A DNA stretch of 55,743 bases from Leptolyngbya sp. (GTDB taxonomy: Bacteria; Cyanobacteriota; Cyanobacteriia; Leptolyngbyales; Leptolyngbyaceae), in NCBI GenBank assembly GCA_003249025.1, contig QBMH01000007.1:1-55743 (forward strand), written 5' to 3'. Shown in pieces: positions 42,831 to 50,626 of this stretch. The notes beneath the pieces were generated by a model that worked only from the letters and a program-made list of their open reading frames with translations, had not been told where the DNA came from and did not search any database. The stretch's first letter is position 1, and each line of letters opens with the position of its first letter. The position numbers and the translations under genes are program-made.

Positions 42831-44414
42831 ATGTCTCTGCAAAAATACTCCTCGCCCGGATCGTCAAAACGTCGCAAAAATCTTTGGTTTGAGCGATTTA
42901 TGGCGATCGCCGCAGTCACCAATTTGACCCTCATTACCTTTGATATCACCTATGTGTCATGGCGAAACTTTTGGCTGCAAGGGACTGTGGGTATCCCCTT
43001 AACCAATTTCAAGTTACATATTCCCATGCCCACGATTGCTTGCCGCGATCGCTCAGTCGAAACGGGGCAACCTGCGCGCACCATCCAGCAATCCGCGATT
43101 ACCTGTCTATATGACCCCGTTAAAGGAATTGAGCCACACCGAGACACCCAAGCGTATTTAGATACCGTTGCCCAGCTTGAAAGCCAGATTGCCCAACGCG
43201 GAGTCGCAGCCGGATTGCCAGATGCCGCCGTTCAAGACACCTTGGCTAAACTGCGAAAACTCAGTACCGAAATGATTGAAACCAACCCTTTTGGAGCATC
43301 CGGCAAAAGTGGTGCCCTCGAAAGAATCAAAAATAGAACCCGCAGCCGTGTAGCGACTCGAACAAAAACTAGGGTGTCTGCCAGGGAAGCCTTTAATATT
43401 TTTTGGAGTACCAACAATTCCAGCTATCCCAACTACCTTTCCCCCACAACTTGGAACGCCGAGATCGATTGGTTTAATCAAACTATCCGACCTTTAGTTC
43501 AGACCAACTACTATCGCAGCGTGGACGAGAACGGCAATCCCACCAACAATTTTTGGCTGCTGGATGCCCCGTTTCTCGGATTGTTTTTGTTAGAGTTTTT
43601 GGCGCGCACTTATCACATCAGCCGCCGCTATTCCAGCTTGACCTGGCTAGATGCCATGATTTGGCGATGGTATGACATTCCGTTATTTGTGCCGTTTAGC
43701 CTGTTTGCACCTACTTGGGCATTGTTACGAGCGTTGCCAACCACCTTACGACTCCATCAGGCAGAGATGATTAACCTGGAAAACATTCAGGCGCGGGCAC
43801 GACAAGGGTTTGTAGCAGCGATCGCGGGTGAAATGGTGGAGGTGATTATCGTCCAGGTGATCAACCAAATTCAGGGTGCCATTCAACGCGGAGAACTGAC
43901 TAGCTTGCTGCAACGCGCCACCTCTCGTCAGTATGTGGATGTGAACAATATCAACGAAGTTGAAGCGATCGCGGCGCATATGACGCAAATGATGGTGCAT
44001 GAAATTTTTCCAAAAATTCAGCCCGATCTCGAAGCATTAGTGCGCCATAGCATTGAGACAGTGATGAACCAATCGCCTGCTTACCGAGGCTTGCAAGCAC
44101 TCCCCGGCATTGGCGCTGTACCCGCTCAAATCACCGAAAGCCTGGTTCATGATGTCACCCAACTGATCCACAACACCTTAAAGACCTCCTTAGACGACCC
44201 CAAAACCGCAGAATTGGTCGCCCGCCTCGTGCGAAACTTCAGCAGTTCATTCATCCAAGAAGCCCAAGGAAGTAACCTACAGGAGGTGCAATCTCTACTG
44301 ACTGATTTGCTCGAAGAAATTAAAATTAACTATGTTCAAAAATTGTCCGAAGAAGACACCACCTTGATTTTGGATGAAACCCGCCAGCTCCATCAGCAAA
44401 CTATCCAAAAATAA
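42831..44414 (+). CDS. Membrane protein of unknown function
   Basis: A 527-residue protein with a basic N-terminus (SSKRRKNLWFERFM) and a hydrophobic first helix (AIAAVTNLTLITFDITYVSW). A second pair of hydrophobic segments lies near residues 245-320 (LLDAPFLGLFLLEFLARTYH, then IPLFVPFSLFAPTWALLRAL). Between them is a soluble part with a basic RTRSRVATRTKTRVS. The C-terminal 200 residues are soluble, helical and charged. No family is recognised. The ATG at 42831 is chosen because the upstream extension is encoded by repeat-like DNA. A strong hairpin follows the stop. Confidence 0.65.
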   Translation: MSLQKYSSPGSSKRRKNLWFERFMAIAAVTNLTLITFDITYVSWRNFWLQGTVGIPLTNFKLHIPMPTIACRDRSVETGQPARTIQQSAITCLYDPVKGIEPHRDTQAYLDTVAQLESQIAQRGVAAGLPDAAVQDTLAKLRKLSTEMIETNPFGASGKSGALERIKNRTRSRVATRTKTRVSAREAFNIFWSTNNSSYPNYLSPTTWNAEIDWFNQTIRPLVQTNYYRSVDENGNPTNNFWLLDAPFLGLFLLEFLARTYHISRRYSSLTWLDAMIWRWYDIPLFVPFSLFAPTWALLRALPTTLRLHQAEMINLENIQARARQGFVAAIAGEMVEVIIVQVINQIQGAIQRGELTSLLQRATSRQYVDVNNINEVEAIAAHMTQMMVHEIFPKIQPDLEALVRHSIETVMNQSPAYRGLQALPGIGAVPAQITESLVHDVTQLIHNTLKTSLDDPKTAELVARLVRNFSSSFIQEAQGSNLQEVQSLLTDLLEEIKINYVQKLSEEDTTLILDETRQLHQQTIQK

Positions 44415-44416
44415 AT

Positions 44417-44440
44417 AGGGACGTTGCCCCCAACGTCCCT
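44417..44440. terminator. Strong hairpin between convergent genes
   Basis: A 10-base-pair perfect stem (AGGGACGTTG / CAACGTCCCT) with a four-base loop starts three bases after the stop codon of the membrane-protein gene. A second hairpin, AAAAAGC...GCTTTTT at 44486-44516, follows and likely serves the convergent DUF4278 gene or both. Confidence 0.75.
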
Positions 44441-44542
44441 CTGTTTAGTTCAACGAACCTGTTGTTTAACGCTCAATCAATTTGGAAAAAAGCAAGTTAA
44501 GAAAACAGCTTTTTTTCGGAGGAAACCCATAAATAGGAACCC

Positions 44543-44974
44543 TTAGATATGGGATGCTTGATCAAGACTAGGCTCATCCCAAGCTGCTGACGCTACTTCT
44601 TCTGCAAACCGTTCCAAGGTTGCCACTTCACGTTGCTCGACTTTTTGGCATTGCTGCATGGTGAGCAGCCGCGTTTTTTCGGCAAAAGATTCCTGCTGAG
44701 CTTGCTGAACTGGAACAGCACCCTTGACGTAACGAACGCCTCGATAAAACAGTTCCACAGGTTTCGCTGCCACCGCTGGCTGAGGAGATGCCGCCTCAGT
44801 TGGATTGAAGACGTAATCATTGCCCCGATACATGAGTCGTAATGCAGGTTGAGTCAGATCGGTACGTCGTAGTTTGGTTGCCGAGTTGCGAAGAGCATTG
44901 CCCAATCGGTCAGCAACCGTTTCTACTGTTGAAGGCACATAGTCATAAGTTGTGCCGCGATATGTAAGTTTCAT
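44543..44974 (-). CDS. DUF4278 domain protein
   Basis: A 143-residue protein with three copies of the short Y-R-G motif: LTYRGTTYDYVPST at the N-terminus, LMYRGNDYVFNPTE near 48 and LFYRGVRYVKGAVP near 75. This motif defines DUF4278, a cyanobacterial family of unknown role. The C-terminal third is helical and acidic (FAEEVASAAWDEPSLDQASH). It stands alone on the minus strand, convergent with the membrane-protein gene. ATG at 44974 fits the motif start. Confidence 0.85.
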   Translation of the reverse strand: MKLTYRGTTYDYVPSTVETVADRLGNALRNSATKLRRTDLTQPALRLMYRGNDYVFNPTEAASPQPAVAAKPVELFYRGVRYVKGAVPVQQAQQESFAEKTRLLTMQQCQKVEQREVATLERFAEEVASAAWDEPSLDQASHI

Positions 44975-45201
44975 TCGTCGCCTCCTTGTGTAGTGAAAGG
45001 TAGAGGCGCGTTCCTTCGGGATTTTCCCTACTTCCGTCCCCTGCGCTTTTGATGAGACACACAGGGATGAACGTTTTCATATCTCTACTATATCGCGATC
45101 GCACAGTTAGCATATCCCTCACTTAGCTCATCCGCGTGGAGGATATAGTAGGGTTAGACCTGCTTCAGGCAAGGTTGGCGATCGCAGATTCATTATTTTT
45201 T

Positions 45202-47898
45202 ATGACCTCCACTCCTGAAACGATCGCGAAGTTTGTTCAGTTTTGCCAGCAGCATCTAAAAGGCGATGAAAAAGGAGAGGCGCAGGTGTTTCTTGATCGC
45301 TTCTTTCGGGCGTTTGGGCATGAAGGGGCGATCGAAGCGGGTGCCACCTACGAAGAACGGGTGAAAAAAGGAAGCAAAAAAGGCAACACAGGCTTTGCCG
45401 ATTTGGTCTGGAAGCCGCGAGTGTTGATTGAAATGAAAAAGCGCGGCGAAGACCTCAACAAGCACTACTCCCAAGCATTTGAATATTGGACGCGATTGGT
45501 GCCCGATCGCCCCCGCTATGTGATGCTGTGCAATTTTGATCAGTTCTGGATTTTTGACTTTGATATCCAGTTAGATACGCCCGTGGATATGATTTCTCTG
45601 GTGCAATTGCCAGAGCGGATCAGCGCCTTTGCCTTCATGGAGTTTGAAAACCGCAAGCCCGTTTTTAACAACAACCAGGTGGAGGTGACAGAACGCGCCG
45701 CCCGTCGCATGGGTGAACTGTTAGTGGAGTTGAAAAAACGGGGCGAAGATGGGCTGACTGCCCAGCGGTTTATCTTGCAATGTGTGTTGGCAATGTTTGC
45801 GGAAGACCGGGGATTGTTGCCCCACAGTTTGTTTATTTCCTGTGTGCAAGAGTGCCTGAGTGGGCAGAGTTCCTATGATGTGTTGGGGGGATTGTTCCGC
45901 GAAATGAATACGCCCGGTGTCACTCCGGCGGGACGCTATCAGGGCGTGGAATATTTCAACGGTGGCTTGTTTTCCGTCATCCATCCCTTGCAGTTGAGCA
46001 AAGAGGAACTGAAGTTTTTAGAAATTTCTGCCCTGGAAGATTGGAGCAAGGTGCGTCCGGCAATTTTTGGCAATTTGTTTGAGTCGGCGATCGATGTCCA
46101 AGAACGCCATGCCCACGGCATCCACTTCACCTCTGAAGCCGACATCATGAAGATTGTCCGTCCCACGATTTCGCGCCATTGGGAAGAACGGATCGACGCG
46201 GCAACCACGATCGCAGAACTCAGCGCCCTACAACTCGCCCTACAAACCTACAAAGTGCTTGACCCCGCCTGCGGTTCCGGCAACTTCCTCTACATTGCCT
46301 ATCAAGAACTGAAGCGGATTGAACAACTATTGCTCGACAAAATGGCAGAACGCCGCAAATCGCCCCGTGACCAGATGCAAATCGGCTTTGTTACGCCGCA
46401 ACAATTCTATGGCATGGATACCAACCCGTTTGCGGTGGAGTTGGCGCGGGTGACGATGATGATTGGTCGAAAGGTGGCGATCGATCGCTTGGGTTTGTTT
46501 GAACCTGCCCTGCCGTTGGATACGCTGGATCAAAATATTGAATGCAAGGATGCCCTGTTTAGCGATTGGGTGCAAGCAGACGCAATCATCGGCAATCCCC
46601 CGTTTTTGGGTGGTTATCGAATGCGTCTAGAGCTTGGAGATGACTACGCAGAGCGAGTTTTTGACAAGTTCTCAGATGTTATTGATCAGGTAGATTTTTG
46701 TAGCTATTGGTTCCGTCTTGCTCACCAAAACTTGAATGAGCAAGGTAGAGCAGGTTTAGTAGGAACAAATACTATTAGCCAGGTAAAAACTCGCAGAGCA
46801 AGCTTAGATTACCTAACCCGAAATGGCGGAGTTATACATGAAGCAATTTCAACTCAGCCTTGGTCAGGTGAAGCTGTTGTCCATGTAAGCATAGTCAACT
46901 GGAGCTATGAGGAGCCACAGAAATACTATCTGGATAATCAAGCTGTTGAAACTATTAACTCATCCTTAAGAGTCAATGCTGATGTTTCTGGTTCTATCAA
47001 ATTAAAATCGAATCAGAACTATAGTTTTGAAGGCATAAAAACAACTGGATTAGGCTTTCTTATTACAGAAGAACAAGCTAATCAATGGATAAAGGCTGAC
47101 TCAAAGAATAAAGATGTTCTGAAACCATTTTCAACAGGTTCAGATTTAACTAGGAATTCTAATGGTCAACCTGAAAGATGGATTATTGACTTTAACGATA
47201 TGAGTGTTGAAGATGCCAGTAATTACAGTCTGCTGTTTAACCATGTAAAAACTACCGTAAAGCCAGAGCGCGATAAAAATCGTAGAGACGCAAGACGCAT
47301 TAATTGGTGGAAGTTTGGCGAGAATGCTCCAAAGCTGAGAAGATTGATGTCGCCCTTACCCTTATGCTTCAGAGTTTCGAGGGTTTCCAAATGGTTTATA
47401 TTTTTACCAGTTCCAACCCAGTGGATTCCTAGCGATGCTACAACTACTGTTGTTTCTGATGACTTTTATATCCTTGGAATCCTAACCTCAAATGCTCATC
47501 GTCTTTGGGTCAAAGCTCAAAGTTCTACGTTAGAAGACCGAACTCGCTACACATCTACAACTTGTTTTCAAACCTTTCCCTTTCCCCAAATGCCCGATGC
47601 AATGGTTGAGCAAATCCGCGCTACTGCCCTAGAACTGCATCAATACCGCAGCCAACAGATGGAGCAAAAACAGTGGGGCATCACCAAGCTGTATAACGAA
47701 TATTTTGCTGAACCCACTAGCCAGCTTTTTAAACTCCATGCCAAACTCGATCGCCTGGTGATGCAAGCTTACGGCTTCAACGACACCGACGACATTCTCG
47801 AAAAACTACTCACCCTCAACTTAGAGTTAGCCGCCAAAGAACAGCGCGGCGAACCTGTTGTAGGATGCTGGGCACCCGCCGATCATCCGGTTCAGTAG
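45202..47898 (+). CDS. Single-chain type IIG/IIL restriction-modification enzyme (MmeI-like)
   Basis: An 898-residue fusion of nuclease, methyltransferase and specificity domains, probably cutting unmodified foreign DNA and methylating host sites. The N-terminal nuclease has a PD-(D/E)xK-type core: Asp67 in GFADLVW and Glu77-x-Lys79 in VLIEMKKRG. A helical connector follows. The methyltransferase has motif I VLDPACGSGNFLYIAYQEL and motif IV IIGNPPFLGG, the N6-adenine type. The region after motif IV to about residue 790 is the target recognition part. Its DNA (about 46620-47560) is visibly richer in A and T than the two flanks. The C-terminus (LDRLVMQAYGF) is helical. The ATG at 45202 is chosen since the upstream 22 residues look unrelated. 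Confidence 0.9.
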   Translation: MTSTPETIAKFVQFCQQHLKGDEKGEAQVFLDRFFRAFGHEGAIEAGATYEERVKKGSKKGNTGFADLVWKPRVLIEMKKRGEDLNKHYSQAFEYWTRLVPDRPRYVMLCNFDQFWIFDFDIQLDTPVDMISLVQLPERISAFAFMEFENRKPVFNNNQVEVTERAARRMGELLVELKKRGEDGLTAQRFILQCVLAMFAEDRGLLPHSLFISCVQECLSGQSSYDVLGGLFREMNTPGVTPAGRYQGVEYFNGGLFSVIHPLQLSKEELKFLEISALEDWSKVRPAIFGNLFESAIDVQERHAHGIHFTSEADIMKIVRPTISRHWEERIDAATTIAELSALQLALQTYKVLDPACGSGNFLYIAYQELKRIEQLLLDKMAERRKSPRDQMQIGFVTPQQFYGMDTNPFAVELARVTMMIGRKVAIDRLGLFEPALPLDTLDQNIECKDALFSDWVQADAIIGNPPFLGGYRMRLELGDDYAERVFDKFSDVIDQVDFCSYWFRLAHQNLNEQGRAGLVGTNTISQVKTRRASLDYLTRNGGVIHEAISTQPWSGEAVVHVSIVNWSYEEPQKYYLDNQAVETINSSLRVNADVSGSIKLKSNQNYSFEGIKTTGLGFLITEEQANQWIKADSKNKDVLKPFSTGSDLTRNSNGQPERWIIDFNDMSVEDASNYSLLFNHVKTTVKPERDKNRRDARRINWWKFGENAPKLRRLMSPLPLCFRVSRVSKWFIFLPVPTQWIPSDATTTVVSDDFYILGILTSNAHRLWVKAQSSTLEDRTRYTSTTCFQTFPFPQMPDAMVEQIRATALELHQYRSQQMEQKQWGITKLYNEYFAEPTSQLFKLHAKLDRLVMQAYGFNDTDDILEKLLTLNLELAAKEQRGEPVVGCWAPADHPVQ

Positions 47899-47929
47899 TA
47901 GGCTATTAATCAGCACTGGGGAGACAACG

Positions 47930-48163
47930 ATGCTAGAACTGCCCACATCAACCGTAAACATTCAACTCGTTGAGTCGCTCATTCAAGTGATTCAATCCCT
48001 TTCTGCCACCGAACAGGCACTATTGCTCGATAAGTTGCTGGGTGAAAGTCCTGCCCCTTCAACCCTAGAAATGATGCATCTTGCAGAGCAAGGAGGTGCT
48101 TTTGACTTCTGGCACGACGAACCCGATCTTTACACTTTAGACGATGGAGAAGTCATCCTATGA
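47930..48163 (+). CDS. Antitoxin-like small protein
   Basis: A 77-residue protein with an N-terminal helix (VESLIQVIQSLSATEQALLL, then DKLLGESP) and an acidic C-terminus (FDFWHDEPDLYTLDDGEVIL). The SLSATEQALLLDKLL phrase is common in cyanobacterial type II antitoxins. Its stop overlaps the start of a short frame that looks like the beginning of a MazF-type toxin, now broken. The antitoxin role is inferred. It lies 31 bases after the restriction-modification gene on the same strand. Confidence 0.6.
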   Translation: MLELPTSTVNIQLVESLIQVIQSLSATEQALLLDKLLGESPAPSTLEMMHLAEQGGAFDFWHDEPDLYTLDDGEVIL

Positions 48164-48241
48164 TCATGAAGGGTGATGTTTGGATCTTTGAGTGATCCAC
48201 AAATTCAGCAGTTGAATAAGTGGATGAACAAAATTAAATGC
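48160..48241 (+). pseudogene. Remnant of a MazF/PemK-type toxin gene
   Basis: A frame starting ATGA-overlapped with the antitoxin reads MIMKGDVWIFE and stops. MKxGDVW is the usual MazF/PemK start. In another frame, from about 48183, SLSDPQIQQLNKWMNKI resembles a MazF C-terminal helix. Most of the toxin therefore seems to have been lost by an internal deletion. The match is short, so this is a cautious call. Confidence 0.35.
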
Positions 48242-48255
48242 ACCGTGAGGTTTGG

Positions 48256-48314
48256 GTTTCGGCTGCGCTCAACCCGCGAAGATACTGCTCTTGAGCGTTG
48301 AGCGGAGCCAAAAC
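48256..48314. repeat. GTTTCGGCTGCGCTCAA hairpin repeat (copy 5)
   Basis: GTTTCGGCTGCGCTCAA (48256-48272) and TTGAGCGGAGCCAAAAC (48298-48314) are inverted arms with two mismatches. It is the most complete copy of the family in the window. Confidence 0.65.
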
Positions 48315-48462
48315 GCGGCGGCAAGTGATTCTGTCTATCTATTTACCAGTATTATCAAATCTTTTCAGCTTGATTAATTTAATAGTTGCAAGACCCCCAA
48401 GGAACCTCAAACCAAACTCTGTGCCTTAGGCAGGTTGCAAATAATACCTCACCCACTACGGA

Positions 48463-48495
48463 TTGCTTTTCGATCAGGAGATAGTACAATTGTAC
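48463..48495 (+). promoter_or_regulatory. Probable sigma-70 promoter with overlapping palindrome
   Basis: TTGCTT (48463-48468) and TACAAT (48485-48490) are separated by 16 bases. The perfect 12-base palindrome GTACAATTGTAC at 48484-48495 covers the -10 box and could be a repressor site. It lies about 50 bases upstream of the first gene of the operon. Confidence 0.5.
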
Positions 48496-48544
48496 CTAAT
48501 TAATCCGATTTGATCGGGTGCCCAACGGATGGAGGCAAAAAACC

Positions 48545-48925
48545 ATGAATCGCCACAATCGTAGCGGTGTGAAATATATGCTGGCTGGCGGCTCGATTAT
48601 CGCCGCGCTGGGTTTGTTGGCAGATCCCCAAGGGCTATTGTCTAAATCGGTTGCCAACGATAGTTGCCAGCAAGTGATTCAAGAAACGGCAGTGCTGTCT
48701 CGTCAGCAGCTAACTCAGGTGTTGAGTGTTCCAGAACGCGCCAATAAGCAGGCAATTCGCCAGGTGATGAAGCAGCCCTATTGTCGGCTGGCAACGATTC
48801 AACCCCGCGCAGGCACAACGGCAGAGCGAGAAGCCTATCCCCTCGCCTTTGATCCCAAAACATGGCTGGTTGTTTTGTATGAAGGAGATGAATATGTTGG
48901 ATATTCCTTCAGTTTTCGGCACTAA
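48545..48925 (+). CDS. Small exported or membrane-anchored protein, first gene of operon
   Basis: A 126-residue protein with an N-terminal hydrophobic segment (YMLAGGSIIAALGLLADPQG) after a basic MNRHNRSGVK, so it is anchored or exported. The rest has two cysteines (DSCQQVIQ and QPYCRLATI) that could form a disulfide. The end, LAFDPKTWLVVLYEGDEYVG, is beta-like. Unknown function. GGAGG about ten bases upstream supports the ATG at 48545. The next gene starts within its last 32 bases, so they are coupled. Confidence 0.65.
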   Translation: MNRHNRSGVKYMLAGGSIIAALGLLADPQGLLSKSVANDSCQQVIQETAVLSRQQLTQVLSVPERANKQAIRQVMKQPYCRLATIQPRAGTTAEREAYPLAFDPKTWLVVLYEGDEYVGYSFSFRH

Positions 48926-49409
48926 GTTTGTCCCTAATTTCGGCACTACGCGATCGCGAATTGGGTTCGTAAAAGGGGCAGGGTTAGCGCTGTTCATCTT
49001 GGCGTTGAATGCCTGCGATCGCCCCTCTGCTCCAACCGAAACGATTCATCTGAAGCTTTACCAAAATTGGCAGCTACAACCGGGCGATAAAATTGCCGGC
49101 TATGTGGTTGTTTCGGGTCTGGGAGATATTTCGATTGAACTCAATGGAAAATCTGTCTATGCACCGTTTGATGGGCAAGCCCAAAAGGATCAGCGTAACT
49201 GCCTGATTTTTTCTAGCCCCGATGTGCCTGCTTACCTGTTTCGGCTATGCGGCATTTCCAACCCTCGGATGGGTGACTCCCATCAAGGAGACTCTCTGGG
49301 AACTGGAGCCGTTCTCCATTTTGCGACCCTGCGAAAACAGCCCGATGGCACTTGGGCGATCGTTGAACCTAGCAAACCTGTGATGGAACGCATCTTGACA
49401 AAATCATGA
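48894..49409 (+). CDS. Putative lipoprotein, second gene of operon
   Basis: A 171-residue protein with an N-terminal hydrophobic stretch ending in LALNAC41, a plausible lipobox, so it is probably lipid-anchored in the inner or outer membrane. The mature part has a beta-rich pattern (DKIAGYVVVSGLGDISIELN) and a Cys pair (NCLIFSS and RLCGISN). Function unknown. The ATG at 48894 follows AGGAG by eight bases and lies inside the end of the previous gene. Its stop overlaps the start of the third gene by four bases. Confidence 0.7.
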   Translation: MLDIPSVFGTKFVPNFGTTRSRIGFVKGAGLALFILALNACDRPSAPTETIHLKLYQNWQLQPGDKIAGYVVVSGLGDISIELNGKSVYAPFDGQAQKDQRNCLIFSSPDVPAYLFRLCGISNPRMGDSHQGDSLGTGAVLHFATLRKQPDGTWAIVEPSKPVMERILTKS

Positions 49410-50536
49410 AAAACGAAATCATGACAAACAAATCCATTAAAAATCCACTTTTCCCGGTTGCCTTATCGTTGGTGGCGGCAATCTCACCCTGCTTCACTGC
49501 GATCGCGGCGGACACGCGATCAGTCGAACTATCAGCCGACCAAAATCCGGTGACTGTGGCGCAAGTGCCGATAGATCCTACCCCAGCCGAGGCAAGCACC
49601 CCGCCAATAGAAGTTGCCAGCACGATGCCTGCGGCAGAATTACCAGCAGAAGAATCGCCAACCGTGGCAGTGACAGAAGTGGCGGTCACCGGGGCAGAAC
49701 CATCGGGCGCGCTCAATTTTAATCCACCCGCTGCAAACCCAGTAGCCGCAGGGAAAGAATCGCCCGATCCTCAAATAGCAGAGCCTACGCCCACAGCAAT
49801 TGTAGAAACAGATCCCTCTCATGTCGCTCCAGCCAATCCTCAAGTGGCTGCCGAAAAAGCCGCTGCAAGTCCGAGTGGAGACAAACTATTTCAAGGTGGA
49901 TCAGACTCGATCGTCGCCAGAACGGTGGGAGCCGCAGAGGGCACACGGGCTGCTGATGGAGGTAAAACGAGCTTATATGAAGGACACACCGATCCAGGCA
50001 ATGGCGTTTGGAACCGGGGCACCTTTTCCTATCAATTTGGCAATGAAGAAAATTTGACGGCGGATGAAGCCGATCGCCGCCAAGTGGCAAAAATCAAGCG
50101 AATTCATGACTCGGTGATGGTGCCAAAAGCTGCCGAAAAAGGCATTACTCCCCTCACCCTGGCGGAGGAGATTAATGGCATTGATTTAATCAATCAGGCT
50201 CCCCTCGCGGTGACGGAAGAAGGCGGCTATGTGGAGCGATTAGCCGAAGCCAAAAAGAAGGGCTTGTCGGGAGATGAGGCAATTTTGGATGCGCGAGTTT
50301 GGGCGTTTTGGGATGCTGGCAAAGGCGGCTGGGATGCGCCCGGTCTCAGGGCTTACGACGACTTGGGCAAAGAAGCCAGCATTCGACATGATCAAGACCG
50401 ACGCATGGGCATGATCAATCAGGCGTTGGAGGCATATCAACAGCAGCATGGCGCGATCGCTGAAACTGTCCCTAGTTCTGCCAAACCGACTCAGTTAAGT
50501 CACACCGTGATCACTGAGGTAACGCCATCATCTTGA
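49406..50536 (+). CDS. Exported protein of unknown function, third gene of operon
   Basis: A 376-residue secreted protein. A signal peptide (FPVALSLVAAISPCFTAIAA) is followed by about 130 disordered Pro/Ala/Thr/Glu-rich residues. The conserved-looking domain starts near 175 (GAAEGTRAADGGKTSLYEGH, then TDPGNGVWNRGTFSYQFGNE) and continues as helices with Trp/Gly motifs (ARVWAFWDAGKGGWDAPGLR) to about 350. The GTR..GG....Y.GH.DPGN.V.N.GTFSYQ pattern looks like a catalytic or carbohydrate-binding fold, but I cannot assign it. The start overlaps the lipoprotein stop (ATGA); an ATG at 49421 is possible. Three coupled genes suggest one envelope complex. Confidence 0.7.
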   Translation: MKNEIMTNKSIKNPLFPVALSLVAAISPCFTAIAADTRSVELSADQNPVTVAQVPIDPTPAEASTPPIEVASTMPAAELPAEESPTVAVTEVAVTGAEPSGALNFNPPAANPVAAGKESPDPQIAEPTPTAIVETDPSHVAPANPQVAAEKAAASPSGDKLFQGGSDSIVARTVGAAEGTRAADGGKTSLYEGHTDPGNGVWNRGTFSYQFGNEENLTADEADRRQVAKIKRIHDSVMVPKAAEKGITPLTLAEEINGIDLINQAPLAVTEEGGYVERLAEAKKKGLSGDEAILDARVWAFWDAGKGGWDAPGLRAYDDLGKEASIRHDQDRRMGMINQALEAYQQQHGAIAETVPSSAKPTQLSHTVITEVTPSS

Positions 50537-50626
50537 ACGATGTAGTAGATCGCACAGTGTCTTACTTCTCAAGACTTGTCTGATTGGGGCATATGTAGTT
50601 GCTAAAGTCATAGTGCGCCTTGAAAA

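Larger units (their letters stand above)
48164..48544. other. Gene-free stretch with toxin remnant, hairpin repeat and promoter
   Basis: It contains the end of the toxin remnant, a dispersed hairpin repeat at 48256-48314, and a promoter at 48463-48490 feeding the exported-protein operon. Otherwise nothing recognisable. Confidence 0.6.
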
